From Salinarchaeum sp. Harcht-Bsk1 (GTDB lineage Archaea > Halobacteriota > Halobacteria > Halobacteriales > Salinarchaeaceae): 64,000 nt of DNA. The first letter of the stretch is position 1; every line of letters begins with the position of its first letter. The stretch covers positions 186,001 through 250,000 of the forward strand of contig NC_021313.1 in NCBI RefSeq assembly GCF_000403645.1, written 5' to 3'. The position numbers and the translations under genes are program-made. Positions 43,240 to 52,694 of the stretch are shown piece by piece. The notes beneath the pieces were generated by a model. That model was not told the origin of the DNA. It was given only the letters and a program-made list of their open reading frames with translations, and did no database searches.

Positions 43240-44955
43240 CTACTCGTGGGAGAAGTACGCGACCGTCTCCGCGTCGTCGTGGCGGTCGATCCGCGCGAAG
43301 CCGACGCGCTCGAACTGGACGACCTCGTCGGGATCGAGGTCCGCGACCTGGGGCTCTGCGCGGCCCTGCACGTCGCCGTCAGGTGTCCGCAGCCGGCAGG
43401 GGATCGATTGGCTGCCGGGAACCCAGTGGATCACGTCCACCTCGCCGGATTTCACGACGTCGATGGAATCGCCCGTGAACTGGAACGCGTCGCGAATATT
43501 CTCGACGCAGCCCAGGCCCTTCAGCCAGACGCGCTGGCCGTGGCCGGGCAGGTCGTCGGCCTCGATCATCACGGTATCGCCGACGGGGATGGAGCGGGCA
43601 CCGCGCTCCTCGAAGTCGGGATGGAGTGGCGGATTCGCCTCGTCGGGACCGCCAGTGAGCGGGACTTCGAGGCCGTCGCGGACGAGGAAGTAGCGGTCGG
43701 ACTCGTCGTCGATCAGTTCGCGGTTGTTGGCGTAGATGGTGCTCATCGCGAGGTCGACGTTCGACGTCGAGGTGCCGAGTCCGGCCATCGCCTCCACGAT
43801 CGCTTGCCCCCGAATCCCGCGTCGTCGGAGACTCTTGAGCGTCGGCGCGCGCGGGTCGTCCCAGCCGTCGAGTTCGCCCTCGACGATCAGCTGCTTGATC
43901 GAGGAGGTGCTCATCGGCACGTCGTAGGCGTCGACCTGCACGTGGCCCCAGTGGATCACTTCGGGGTAGTCCCAGCCGAAGTACTCGTAGACGAAGCGCT
44001 GTTTCTTCGCGGAGTCCTGGAGGTCGATGCCGCGGATGATGTGGGTGACGCCGAGTTCGTGGTCGTCGATCCCCGACTGGAAGTCGAGCATCGGCCAGCA
44101 GCGGTACTCGGCTGCTTCCTCGCGAGGGTGCGGGGTATCGACCATCCGGAAGGCGACGAAGTCCCGGAGCGCGGGGTTCTTGTGCTCGATGTCGGTCCGC
44201 ACGCGCAGGACCTTCTCCCCCGCGGAGTACTCGCCATCGACCATCGCTTCGAAGTCCGCGAGCGTCTCGTCGGGGTCCTGATCGCGGTGGGGGCAGGCCT
44301 CGCCCGAGTTCTTCAGTTCCGAGAACTCCTCGCCGGAACAGGAGCAGGTGTAGGCTCCGCCGGCCTCGATCAACTCCCGGGCGTGCCCGTAGTAGGTCTC
44401 CATCCGGTCGGAGGCGCGATAGACTGCGTCGGGTTCGAAGCCGAGGTACTCGACGTCCTCGAGGATCGCGTCGTATGCCGAGAGATCGGGCCGTTTCGTC
44501 TCGGGGTCCGTGTCGTCGAAGCGCACGCAGAACCACCCGTCGTAGCGCTCGGCGTACTCGCCGATGACGGCGGGCATTCGGGCGTGGCCGATGTGCCAGG
44601 GCCCGTTGGGGTTCGGCGCCGCGCGCATCCGGATCTGGTCGTACTCGTCGGCGTTCGGCAGGTCGGGAAGCGCGTGCTCCTCGCCCTCGTCCTCGGCCTC
44701 GATATCGGCGAGCGCCTCGGGATCGAGTTCGGCGAGACGCTCCCGACGAGCCTCGTGGTCGAGATCACCGATTTCCGCGACGACCTGGCCGACGACGCCC
44801 GGGACCTCGTCCCCGTGCTCGCGGAACTCCGGATGGTCGCCCATCAGTGGCCCCATGATCGGGCCGACCTCGGGGTCGCTCTCGTGCTTGACCGCGTTGA
44901 TCAGTGCGTGGGTCTCGGCGGCCGCACGCACCCGATCGCGAAGATCCTCGTCCAT
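43240..44955 (-). CDS. gltX: Glutamyl-tRNA synthetase, archaeal type
   Basis: A 571-residue class I aminoacyl-tRNA synthetase charging tRNA-Glu (and tRNA-Gln for later amidation, as archaea lack GlnRS). An archaeal N-terminal domain (residues 1-100) precedes the catalytic domain with HIGH at 121-124 (PWHIGHARM), FDDTDPETKRP and the KMSKS-equivalent VPMSTSSIK. The C-terminal beta-barrel anticodon domain (IPVGDTVMIEADDLPGHGQR) is of the GlnRS-like type. The ATG at 44955 is divergent from the oxidoreductase gene at 45102. It is a housekeeping gene. Confidence 0.97.
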   Translation of the reverse strand: MDEDLRDRVRAAAETHALINAVKHESDPEVGPIMGPLMGDHPEFREHGDEVPGVVGQVVAEIGDLDHEARRERLAELDPEALADIEAEDEGEEHALPDLPNADEYDQIRMRAAPNPNGPWHIGHARMPAVIGEYAERYDGWFCVRFDDTDPETKRPDLSAYDAILEDVEYLGFEPDAVYRASDRMETYYGHARELIEAGGAYTCSCSGEEFSELKNSGEACPHRDQDPDETLADFEAMVDGEYSAGEKVLRVRTDIEHKNPALRDFVAFRMVDTPHPREEAAEYRCWPMLDFQSGIDDHELGVTHIIRGIDLQDSAKKQRFVYEYFGWDYPEVIHWGHVQVDAYDVPMSTSSIKQLIVEGELDGWDDPRAPTLKSLRRRGIRGQAIVEAMAGLGTSTSNVDLAMSTIYANNRELIDDESDRYFLVRDGLEVPLTGGPDEANPPLHPDFEERGARSIPVGDTVMIEADDLPGHGQRVWLKGLGCVENIRDAFQFTGDSIDVVKSGEVDVIHWVPGSQSIPCRLRTPDGDVQGRAEPQVADLDPDEVVQFERVGFARIDRHDDAETVAYFSHE

Positions 44956-45071
44956 TGGCGGTTGCTTCTTTCGGCGGGTTCAAAACGACGCCGGTGTCCG
45001 GCCGGGTGGCACCCGTGGCGACGCGGGCCGCAGCGTCGCAACTCACCCCACGGACCTTCCGAGGTCGCAAC

Positions 45072-45079
45072 GGTTATTC
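45072..45079 (+). promoter_or_regulatory. TATA-like box of the Gfo/Idh/MocA gene
   Basis: GGTTATTC is 23-30 bases before the ATG at 45102, consistent with a leaderless transcript and with the chosen start. Confidence 0.5.
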
Positions 45080-45101
45080 GAGTGCTCGCTCACCCGCGGA
45101 C

Positions 45102-46166
45102 ATGGACCAGGATACCCCCCGAATCGGTTTCGTCGGGCTCGGCAACATGGCCCGGCACCACGTGGACAACCTCCTCGATCAGGACGTCGAGATCGCAGCG
45201 GGCGTCGACGTCGTCCCGGAGGCGCGCGAAGCCTTCGCCGACGACTTCGGCGCCGAGACGTTCGAGGACGTCGACGCGATGTGCGAGGTCGTCGACGCCG
45301 CGTTCGTCGTCACGCCCAATCGCTTCCACGAGGACGCTGCCGTCACGATCCTCGAGAACGACGTCGCACTGTACCAGGAGAAGCCCCTCGCGCACACGCT
45401 CGAGAGCGCCGAACGGATCGCCAACGCCGCGGCGGACTCTGACGCGATCGCGATGGTGGGTCTTCACAACCGGTTCAACGGCGGCGCCGAGGTCCTCGAC
45501 GCCTATCGGCAGGAGGGCCGCTTTGGCGACGTCAGTCACGTCGAGATCGAGTACGTCCGCCGTCGCGGGATCCCGGCGATCGGCACGTGGTTCACAGACA
45601 AGTCAACGGCCGGCGGCGGGTCACTGATCGACATCGGCGTCCACGCGATCGACCTGGGGCTCCACCTCGCTGGCCACCCCGACGTGGTCGAGGTCTCCGG
45701 TACTGCACGCAGTGAGTTCGGCGACCGCGACGACACCGCCGACATGGACATCTGGGGCACGCCGGATCCGGACGGCGTCTTCGACGTCGACGACTCCGCG
45801 AGCGCCTTCTTCCGTGGCGACGACGGCACGACGTTCTCGCTCGAGGTCGCCTGGGCCTCGAACCGCGAACCCGCCCAGTCCGTGACCGTCCGTGGCGACG
45901 ACGGCGGTGCGACCCTCGATCTCAGTTCCGGCGAGACGACGATCTACGAGGACGGGACCGCGGGCATCGACCACGTCTCCGACGCCGCAATCGAGACCAA
46001 GAGCCGCGACGCGCACGCCGCATGCCAGCGTGCCTTCCTCGAGGGACTTCGTACGGGCGAGCAGCCCGAGCGAAACACGGTAGAACAGGCCCTGACCGTC
46101 CAGCAGGTCATCGACGGCATCTACCGGTCGAGCGAGGCAGACGCCGCCGTCCGCCTGGACGAGTAG
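45102..46166 (+). CDS. Gfo/Idh/MocA-family NAD(P)-dependent oxidoreductase
   Basis: A 354-residue sugar/inositol-type dehydrogenase. The Rossmann loop is GFVGLGNMARHHV, the conserved lysine is in YQEKPLAHT, and the metal-free active-site block reads GGGSLIDIGVHAIDLGLHLA. The C-terminal domain is the usual beta sheet. It could oxidise a cyclitol or sugar hydroxyl. It is followed on the same strand, after a lipoprotein on the other strand, by a TIM-barrel isomerase at 46920, suggesting a small sugar or cyclitol degradation set. Confidence 0.92.
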   Translation: MDQDTPRIGFVGLGNMARHHVDNLLDQDVEIAAGVDVVPEAREAFADDFGAETFEDVDAMCEVVDAAFVVTPNRFHEDAAVTILENDVALYQEKPLAHTLESAERIANAAADSDAIAMVGLHNRFNGGAEVLDAYRQEGRFGDVSHVEIEYVRRRGIPAIGTWFTDKSTAGGGSLIDIGVHAIDLGLHLAGHPDVVEVSGTARSEFGDRDDTADMDIWGTPDPDGVFDVDDSASAFFRGDDGTTFSLEVAWASNREPAQSVTVRGDDGGATLDLSSGETTIYEDGTAGIDHVSDAAIETKSRDAHAACQRAFLEGLRTGEQPERNTVEQALTVQQVIDGIYRSSEADAAVRLDE

Positions 46167-46217
46167 TCGACAATCATTTCCTTTTACGGGTAGCGGGCGA
46201 CCATCACGCGGCGTCGC

Positions 46218-46832
46218 TCACGATTCGATCGAGAAGGTCGCGGATTCGGTCGCTTCCGTCTCCGACACGCGATCCGTGAGGGTGACCGTCGTCTCGTGCT
46301 CCCCGGGCGTCGGCGTTCCCGCGTGGAGGACATCGGTAGCGACGAAGAAGGAATCGAGCTGTCGCACGGAGAGCGTCGGCTGGAACTCGTCGGTCGATTC
46401 GGCGACGAGCGAGCCGTCGGGCGCCTCGACCCGGAGTCGCTGGCGGAGATCCACGTCGACGATCGTCTCCTCCTCGCCTGCCGATCCACCGTCGTCACCT
46501 CCCGCCGACGAGGATTCGTCCCCGGTCTGCTCGCTCTGATTCGCTGCATCGGATTCGACGACGGGCTCACCCGAGACGTCGGACACCGCCAGGTAAACCC
46601 AAACGACGTCGTTGGGCCCGTACACCGAGTCGGGCTGGGGTTCGTACGCTGCGTAGCCGTCGGGCCGTCCGGCGGCGAAGGCGAGTTCGTCGATGGAGAC
46701 CGGCCCACGACTCGACGGATCGTCGTCTCCGCCACCGCCCGAACAGCCCGCGAGCGACGCGACGAGGGCACTGCCACCGGCCACCAGTGCGTCTCGACGC
46801 GTGATCCTCGCCCGCCGGGCCCCGCGTTGCAT
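46218..46832 (-). CDS. Tat lipoprotein, function unknown
   Basis: A 204-residue secreted lipoprotein. The N-terminus MQRGARRARITRRDALVAGG SALVASLAGC carries a twin-arginine signal (TRRDAL) and a lipobox LAGC. The mature part starts with SGGGGDDDPSS, has a beta-rich domain (VYGPNDVVWVYLAVSDVSGE) with an acidic loop (DESSSAGGDDGG), and ends ATESATFSIES. It looks like a small immunoglobulin-like or MG2-type surface domain. The frame continues far upstream but as a shadow of the isomerase gene. No partner gene is evident; it lies between two sugar-type enzymes. Confidence 0.8.
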   Translation of the reverse strand: MQRGARRARITRRDALVAGGSALVASLAGCSGGGGDDDPSSRGPVSIDELAFAAGRPDGYAAYEPQPDSVYGPNDVVWVYLAVSDVSGEPVVESDAANQSEQTGDESSSAGGDDGGSAGEEETIVDVDLRQRLRVEAPDGSLVAESTDEFQPTLSVRQLDSFFVATDVLHAGTPTPGEHETTVTLTDRVSETEATESATFSIES

Positions 46833-46888
46833 GGCACCCGATTCGGCCCGGCGAGGAAAAAGGGGTTCGGGGCTGCCGGCCCCGTGGG

Positions 46889-46895
46889 CTTTAAC
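46889..46895 (+). promoter_or_regulatory. TATA box of the TIM-barrel isomerase gene
   Basis: CTTTAAC lies 25-31 bases before the ATG at 46920 and fixes that start as leaderless. Confidence 0.6.
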
Positions 46896-46919
46896 CGAGC
46901 ACTCGATGAATTTCCCCAC

Positions 46920-47888
46920 ATGGAAATCGGCGTACTCACCGTCCCACTCGGTGACCAGGACCGCAGGGAAGCCTTCGAGTATCTCGCAGACGTCGGCGTC
47001 GACGCGGTCGAACTGGGCGCTGGCGGCTGGCCGGGACAGGACCACCTCCACCGGGAGAGCCTCCTCGAGGACGCCGACGAGCGACAGCAACTCCTCGACG
47101 ACGCGGCGGAGTACGACCTCACGATCAGCGCGCTGGCCACGCACAACAACCCACTCCATCCCGAGGAGGCGCGAGCCAACGAGGCCGACCGCGAACTGCG
47201 CGAGGCGATCGAACTCGCCGGGATGCTCGACGTCGAGGCCGTCACCTGCTTCTCGGGACTCCCAGCCGGTGCGCCCGGCGACTCGACGCCGAACTGGATC
47301 ACCGCGCCCTGGCCCGACGAGCACGCCGAGGCCCACGAGTACCAGTGGGAGGAGGTCGCGATTCCGTACTGGGAGGAGATCGGCGAGCACGCCCAGGAAC
47401 ACGACGTGAAGGTCGCCATCGAGATGCACCCCAACATGCTCGTCTACGAGCCGCGGGGAATGTTGAAGCTACGCGACGCCGCCAACCCCTGGATCGGCGC
47501 GAACTTCGATCCCTCCCACCTCTACTGGCAGGGAATCGACGTCACCGAGGCGATCCGGCTGCTCGGCGAAGAAGATGCCATCCACCACTTCCATGCCAAG
47601 GACACGAAGGTCTACGACGCGAACGCCCGCGAGAAGGGCGTCCTCGACACGAACGCCTACACCGACGAGCCGAACCGATCCTGGATGTTCCGCTCGATCG
47701 GGTACGGCCACGGCGAGGAGCACTGGAAGGACGTCGTCTCCACGCTCCGGATGATGGGTTACGAGGGCGCACTCTCGATCGAGCACGAGGACTCTCTAAC
47801 GTCCGGCCGCGAGGGGCTGGAGCGGGCCGTCGACGTGCTCCAGCGCGCGGTGTTCGAGACCGAGCCTGGCGACGCGTACTGGGCCTGA
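46920..47888 (+). CDS. Sugar phosphate isomerase/epimerase (xylose isomerase-like TIM barrel)
   Basis: A 322-residue TIM-barrel metalloenzyme of the IolE/xylose-isomerase-like family. It starts MEIGVLTVPLGDQDRREAFE and shows metal-ligand blocks VAIEMHPNML (Glu, His), GANFDPSHLYWQG (Asp, His), HHFHAKDTKVY and LSIEHEDSL (Glu). It may isomerise or epimerise a keto sugar or cyclitol. It pairs by function with the Gfo/Idh/MocA oxidoreductase at 45102, as in many sugar or inositol degradation gene sets. The exact substrate is unknown. Confidence 0.9.
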   Translation: MEIGVLTVPLGDQDRREAFEYLADVGVDAVELGAGGWPGQDHLHRESLLEDADERQQLLDDAAEYDLTISALATHNNPLHPEEARANEADRELREAIELAGMLDVEAVTCFSGLPAGAPGDSTPNWITAPWPDEHAEAHEYQWEEVAIPYWEEIGEHAQEHDVKVAIEMHPNMLVYEPRGMLKLRDAANPWIGANFDPSHLYWQGIDVTEAIRLLGEEDAIHHFHAKDTKVYDANAREKGVLDTNAYTDEPNRSWMFRSIGYGHGEEHWKDVVSTLRMMGYEGALSIEHEDSLTSGREGLERAVDVLQRAVFETEPGDAYWA

Positions 47889-47961
47889 ACCGCGACCATT
47901 CGAGCAGCGGTGATACTATCTTCGCCGAACGCACTTGTTCCCGGAGTCCCTGCGTCGGTCC

Positions 47962-49392
47962 ATGAACGAGGATCACACGGACGAATCGCTCGCGTTTCTC
48001 GCGGACGTGCTCCCCGAGGATCGCGTGTCGCGAAGCGAGGACGTTCGCGATTCCCACGCGACCGACTGGGGAACCGACGAGGGCACGACGCCCGACGCCG
48101 TGGTGTGGCCCGAAACGACTGAGGAGGTGTCGGCGATCCTCTCGGGCGCCACCGAGCACGGGATCCCGGTGACGCCCTACGCCGCCGGGACGAGCCTCGA
48201 AGGGAATCCGGTCCCGGCCCACGCCGGGATCAGCATGGATCTGACGCGGATGGACGTAGTCCTCGAGGTCCGCCCCGAGGATCACCAGATCGACGTGGAA
48301 CCGGGCGTGATGGGACCCGCCATCGAGGACGCTGCCGGGGAGCACGGCCTGTTCTTCCCGCCGCTGCCCTCCTCCGGCGACATCTCCACGATCGGCGGGA
48401 TGATCGCGAACGCCGCCAGCGGGATGCAGACCGTGAAGTACGGCGAGATCGCCGACTGGGTGCTCGAACTGGAGGCCGTCCTCGCCGACGGCTCGGTGAT
48501 CACGGCGGGGAGCAAGGCCGTCAAGACTTCCTCTGGGTACAATCTCCGTGACTTGCTGATCGGGAGCGAGGGTACACTCGCGGTCGTGACCCGCGCGACG
48601 CTCGAACTCGCCGGACGTCCCCAGCAGATCCGTGGTGGCCGCGCACTCTTCTCGACGCTCGACGACGCGACAGCGGCCGTGACCGACGCCGTTCAGTCCG
48701 GCGTCGACGTGGCGAAGATCGAACTGATCGACGCGGAGAGCGCCAGGATGTCGAACGCCTACACTGGCGCCGACCTGCCCGACGAGCCGATGGTGTTCGT
48801 CGAGTTTCACGCCGACCACGGCATCGAAGAGGAGATCGCGTTCTGTGAATCCATCTTCGAGGCCCACGGAGTCGAGCGCTTCGAGATCGCAGACGAAGCG
48901 CGGATGGACGACCTCTGGCGCGCCAGGAAGGACCTCGCGTTCGCCGTTCGGTCCTTCGATCCCGATCTCGAACCGCTCCACCCCGGCGACGTGACGGTGC
49001 CGATCAGCGAGTACGGCCCGCTCATCGAATTCGCCAAGGAGCGCGCCGCCGAAGAGAATCTCCTCGTTCCCTGCTTCGGTCACGCCGGCGACGGCAACGT
49101 GCACTACTCGGTGCTCGCCGATCCGGACGATCCCGACGAAGTCGAACGTGGCGAAGCCCTGTACGCCGAAATCGTCCAGCGGGCGATCGAGGTGGGCGGG
49201 ACCGCGACCGGCGAGCACGGCGTCGCCCTCGGCAAACGCGAGTACCTCGTGGGCGAACATGGGGAGGCCACCGTCGAGGCGATGCGGGCGATCAAGCGTG
49301 CGCTCGACCCCACGGATACGATGAACCCAGGGAAGATCTTCCCGGAGACGGCGGATGGCGAGCGGGTGCTGGAAGACGAACTCGACGAGTAA
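47962..49392 (+). CDS. FAD-linked oxidase, GlcD/D-lactate dehydrogenase-like
   Basis: A 476-residue flavoprotein of the glycolate oxidase subunit D / D-2-hydroxyacid dehydrogenase family. The FAD-binding domain (residues about 40-220) has PYAAGTSLEGNPVPAHAG, PPLPSSGDISTIGGMIA and GLVTRATLEL-type segments. The C-terminal domain carries FGHAGDGNVHYS and ATGEHGVALGKR, which hold metal and substrate residues. It would oxidise a 2-hydroxyacid to a 2-oxoacid. The following ThDP enzyme on the opposite strand could decarboxylate such an oxoacid. ATG at 47962 (MNEDHTDESLAFLADV) is preferred over an ATG-less longer frame. Confidence 0.92.
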   Translation: MNEDHTDESLAFLADVLPEDRVSRSEDVRDSHATDWGTDEGTTPDAVVWPETTEEVSAILSGATEHGIPVTPYAAGTSLEGNPVPAHAGISMDLTRMDVVLEVRPEDHQIDVEPGVMGPAIEDAAGEHGLFFPPLPSSGDISTIGGMIANAASGMQTVKYGEIADWVLELEAVLADGSVITAGSKAVKTSSGYNLRDLLIGSEGTLAVVTRATLELAGRPQQIRGGRALFSTLDDATAAVTDAVQSGVDVAKIELIDAESARMSNAYTGADLPDEPMVFVEFHADHGIEEEIAFCESIFEAHGVERFEIADEARMDDLWRARKDLAFAVRSFDPDLEPLHPGDVTVPISEYGPLIEFAKERAAEENLLVPCFGHAGDGNVHYSVLADPDDPDEVERGEALYAEIVQRAIEVGGTATGEHGVALGKREYLVGEHGEATVEAMRAIKRALDPTDTMNPGKIFPETADGERVLEDELDE

Positions 49393-49443
49393 CCGATCTC
49401 GGGTGCGACCTGACGGGGCGAGCAGCGGCCTCTGCGTCGCGTA

Positions 49444-51183
49444 TCAATCGTGGACCAGCACGTCCACGACGTCGACACCCTCGCTACCGAAGGCAGCCGC
49501 CAGCGTCTCGTCGAGTTCCTCGGGCGTCTCGACGAGGTGGCCGGTCGCGCCGTGACTCTCGGCGTTCTTCTGGATGTCGACCGGTGGGTCGAACCGGATA
49601 CTGTCCCACTCGTAGTCGTCGCCCTCGCCGCCGAGGAGGTGTGCGGCGTTGTCGGCCAGGATCCGGTAGTTGCGGTTGTCAGGGACGACGACCGTCAGGT
49701 CGAGGTCCTGGCGGACGGCAGAGTAGATCGAGTGTGGGTAGTAGAGGTAGGATCCGTCGGCGACGAAGCCGAGGACGTCGCGGGGCTCATCGCGCTGGCG
49801 CTCGGCGATCGCAGCGCCCACGGCGGCCGGGAGACCATACCCCAGGCCGCCGCCCTTGTTCGAGACGTACTGCTCGGGCTCGAACTCCCAGCGAGTGAGC
49901 ATCGCGTACTTCGACGTCACGCCCTCGTCGACGACGAAGGCGTCGCCGGCTACGTCCTCGAGCGCGTCGACGAGCGTCGCCTTCGACGCCCGCGGATCGT
50001 CCGGGGGCTCGTCCTCGCCCATCTGGTCCATCTTGGCTCCGACGAACTCCTTCTGGGCGGCGACGTCCGCGAGGCGCTGCTCGCGCGTCGCGTCGTCGAG
50101 TCGCTCTGAGAGGCGGTCGGCGAGCTGGGCCGCGACCTCGCCGGGATCCCCGATCACCGCTGCGTCGGCGGGCTGGTTCTTGCCCAGTTCCCACGCGTCG
50201 TCGCCGACGTGGATGCAGGTCGTGTCCTCGGGCACGAGCGGTCCCTCCCTGTGCGTGAGCGTGGTGTTGGTCGAACAGCCGACGAGGCAGAGCACGTCGG
50301 CGCTCAGCAGCGACCGCGCGAGGTCCTCGTCCGGGGGCACGTAGGAGACGAACTGCTCGTGGTCCGTCGGGAAATCGATCTCGCAGGCGAGGATTTCTGC
50401 GTGGACGCGCGCACCTGCAGCCTCGGCGAGGTCGACCGCTGCGTCGACCGCGTCGGTGCCGGCCCGAGCGACGCCGTCGCCGACGACGAGCACCACGTCC
50501 TCGGCGTCTGCCAGCAGGTCCGCGGTGCGCTCGACTTGCGCCACGTCGCCGCGGCCCGCGGTTGGAATCGGTCCGAGTCGGTCGACGGCCGCGTCCGTCT
50601 CCGCCATCGCGACGTCGACGGGGAGCGAGAGGAAGACCGGCCCCGTCGGCGGGGAGAGCGCGGTCCGTACCGCACGGCGGAGCATCGTCGGCAGCGCCGC
50701 GACATCCTGTACTGTCGCCGACCACTTCGTCCACTGGTCGACGAGCGCCTCCTGGTCGCCGGTGAGCAACGGCTCCTCGTGTTCGAAGTGCCGGGCGTGG
50801 TTTCCCGCGGTGACGAGCAGCGGTGCTCCTGCGACCGACGCACCGTAAATATTCCCGAGACCGTGGGCGAGCCCGGGCGCGAGGTGGAGGTTCGCAACGC
50901 CCAGTGGGAGCACCTCGCGGTTCTCCGCTGGCTCGGCGCGATCACCGGCCTGGCCGCCGCGACTACCTGCTGCGTCCGCGTGATACCGCCGGGTGCTCGC
51001 GTAGCCCGCCGCCATTCCCGTTGCGATGTCCTCGTGGGCTGCGAGGACGTACTCGAGGTCGCTGCGTTCGATCGCGTCGACGACTGGCAGTTCGGTCGTT
51101 CCGGGATTGCCGAAGACGTGGGTGACGCCGTACCGTTCGAGGGCGTCGACGAACAGTTCGCCGCCGGTTCGGGTGCCGCTCAT
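49444..51183 (-). CDS. ThDP-dependent enzyme, benzoylformate decarboxylase/acetolactate synthase-like
   Basis: A 579-residue thiamine-diphosphate enzyme acting on 2-oxoacids. It has the N-terminal PYR domain (GGELFVDALERYGVTHVFGN, catalytic Glu in AAHEDIATGMAAGYA), the middle domain, and the C-terminal ThDP domain (ADGSYLYYPHS ... NRNYRIL in place of the usual GDGS...NN). Between GYA and GVANLHLAPGLAHGLGN there is an insertion of about 30 residues, rich in Arg, Ala and Gly, not seen in the family core. ATG at 51183 is chosen. Reaction cannot be fixed between decarboxylase and carboligase. Convergent with the FAD oxidase, divergent from the MFS gene. Confidence 0.9.
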   Translation of the reverse strand: MSGTRTGGELFVDALERYGVTHVFGNPGTTELPVVDAIERSDLEYVLAAHEDIATGMAAGYASTRRYHADAAGSRGGQAGDRAEPAENREVLPLGVANLHLAPGLAHGLGNIYGASVAGAPLLVTAGNHARHFEHEEPLLTGDQEALVDQWTKWSATVQDVAALPTMLRRAVRTALSPPTGPVFLSLPVDVAMAETDAAVDRLGPIPTAGRGDVAQVERTADLLADAEDVVLVVGDGVARAGTDAVDAAVDLAEAAGARVHAEILACEIDFPTDHEQFVSYVPPDEDLARSLLSADVLCLVGCSTNTTLTHREGPLVPEDTTCIHVGDDAWELGKNQPADAAVIGDPGEVAAQLADRLSERLDDATREQRLADVAAQKEFVGAKMDQMGEDEPPDDPRASKATLVDALEDVAGDAFVVDEGVTSKYAMLTRWEFEPEQYVSNKGGGLGYGLPAAVGAAIAERQRDEPRDVLGFVADGSYLYYPHSIYSAVRQDLDLTVVVPDNRNYRILADNAAHLLGGEGDDYEWDSIRFDPPVDIQKNAESHGATGHLVETPEELDETLAAAFGSEGVDVVDVLVHD

Positions 51184-51350
51184 TGGAGAGTACACCACCC
51201 CGTGCCACATTAATGCTGGCGCGACGGCGAGGGCGTCGCGCACGACGGTTCTGCGCGAGGGGTCGGGTCCGCGACGAGTGCGTCGTATTACGGTCCCCAT
51301 GGCGGGGTCATAACTACTCGTAACTGTGACCTGTTCGTCGGTTCCGGTGG

Positions 51351-52583
51351 ATGCGTCTCCCGTCGAGAGCGGACGGCTGGCAGCGACCGTCAGAGCAGGT
51401 GCTCAAGTACTACGCCTACAAGGCCACCAAAGCGGTCGAGTTCTACCGGCCGGTGATGTACCTGTTCTTCCTGGCGCAGGGGCTCTCCTTCACCCAGATC
51501 GTCGTTCTGGAGGCGATCTACAACCTGACGACGGTGCTGGGTGAGATCCCCACGGGGTACGTCGGTGACCGCGTGGGTCGGCGGAACAGTCTGCTGTTCG
51601 GGACGGTCCTGATCGCGGTGACGCTCGTGGGGATCGGCCTCGCCGAATCGTTCTGGGCGTTCGCAATTCTCTACGTGTGCTGGTCGAGCGGCTACAACTT
51701 CCGGTCGGGGAGCGAGGACGCCTGGCTCTACGATACCCTGACCGACGAACTCTCCGAAGACGAGTTCGCCCACGTTCGCGGTCGCGGGGAGGCAGCCGCA
51801 CTCGCCGTCGGTGCCGGGGCAGCCGTCGCCGGTGGCTACCTCGCGAGCGTCGATCTTTCATACCCGTGGTTCGTCGCCGCCGCGGTGACTGGGGTCGGCG
51901 CGCTCGTGCTGGTGACGGTGGAGGAATCGTCGACCTACGAGGAATCCGACGCCGACCAGCTCGGGTTTCGGCGTACGATCGAAATCGTCCGGGAAGTCGT
52001 CGCCAAGCGGGATCTCCGTGCGTTTCTGCTCTACTACTACGTGCTCTACGCAGCCGTCACCTACCTCGTCTTCGTCTTTCTGCAGCCGATCTTCGAGACC
52101 GTCGTGGTCGACCTCGGCGTCGCGTCCGGGGACGTCGAGGCGCTTATCGGGTGGTTCTACGCCGCCTACAATATCGTCGGAGCGGGGCTGAGCTACTTCA
52201 CGGGGACGATCAAGCGGGTCGTCGGTGTTCGCACCTGGTTCGCCGTGTTACCGTTCCTCGTCGGGACCGCGCTGCTCGCGATGTACGCCGTCCCGGTGCT
52301 CGCGCTCCCGACGTTCCTCTTCGCCCGCGGACTCGCCGACGTGACCCGCACCTTCGCCGGCCAGTACGTCAACGACCGCATCGACACGCTCGGCCGTGCG
52401 ACCGTACTGAGTGCGCTGGCGATGGTCAGCGGGCTCGCCGTGATTCCGTTCCAGCTGGGGAGCGGCGTTATCTCCGACGCGGTCTCGCCGCTGTTCGCAC
52501 TCGCCGTCGGCGGCGCTGCGCTCGTGGTCGGCTCCGCCGTGATTCGACTGTGGGAATCACCAGTCAGGACGGACCCCGTCTGA
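51351..52583 (+). CDS. MFS transporter
   Basis: A 410-residue major-facilitator permease with about twelve hydrophobic segments. The loop 2-3 motif is GEIPTGYVGDRVGRRNSLLF, and a central acidic loop (VEESSTYEESDADQLGFRRT) separates the two halves. The start (MRLPSRADGWQRPSEQVLKY YAYKATKAVEFY) resembles archaeal MFS proteins of unknown specificity. It is divergent from the ThDP enzyme by 167 bases. Efflux or uptake cannot be decided. Confidence 0.9.
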   Translation: MRLPSRADGWQRPSEQVLKYYAYKATKAVEFYRPVMYLFFLAQGLSFTQIVVLEAIYNLTTVLGEIPTGYVGDRVGRRNSLLFGTVLIAVTLVGIGLAESFWAFAILYVCWSSGYNFRSGSEDAWLYDTLTDELSEDEFAHVRGRGEAAALAVGAGAAVAGGYLASVDLSYPWFVAAAVTGVGALVLVTVEESSTYEESDADQLGFRRTIEIVREVVAKRDLRAFLLYYYVLYAAVTYLVFVFLQPIFETVVVDLGVASGDVEALIGWFYAAYNIVGAGLSYFTGTIKRVVGVRTWFAVLPFLVGTALLAMYAVPVLALPTFLFARGLADVTRTFAGQYVNDRIDTLGRATVLSALAMVSGLAVIPFQLGSGVISDAVSPLFALAVGGAALVVGSAVIRLWESPVRTDPV

Positions 52584-52694
52584 GAACGACGCACGAAATA
52601 ACCGGGAACGGGAATAGGGAAGGGACGGGAAATTGGGAGAGCGGGAATTTGGAAGAGTGGGAAATGAGAGACAGGGGACGAACCGAGCGCTGGG
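52584..52694 (-). terminator. Convergent purine/pyrimidine-skewed tract between MFS and aldehyde dehydrogenase genes
   Basis: The plus strand is almost all purine with repeated GGGAA words, so the minus strand, the sense strand for the aldehyde dehydrogenase 3' end, is C/T-rich (TTCCCGT, CTCTCCC). It matches the C/T-rich tracts after other minus-strand genes and is a likely termination zone. Confidence 0.4.

Noticed and set aside
43246-45627. A 793-codon open frame on the plus strand opposite gltX
   Set aside because: It is antisense to a certain gltX gene, has the Arg/Val/Gly-rich look of a shadow frame in GC-rich DNA, and merges into the unrelated oxidoreductase region in a third frame.
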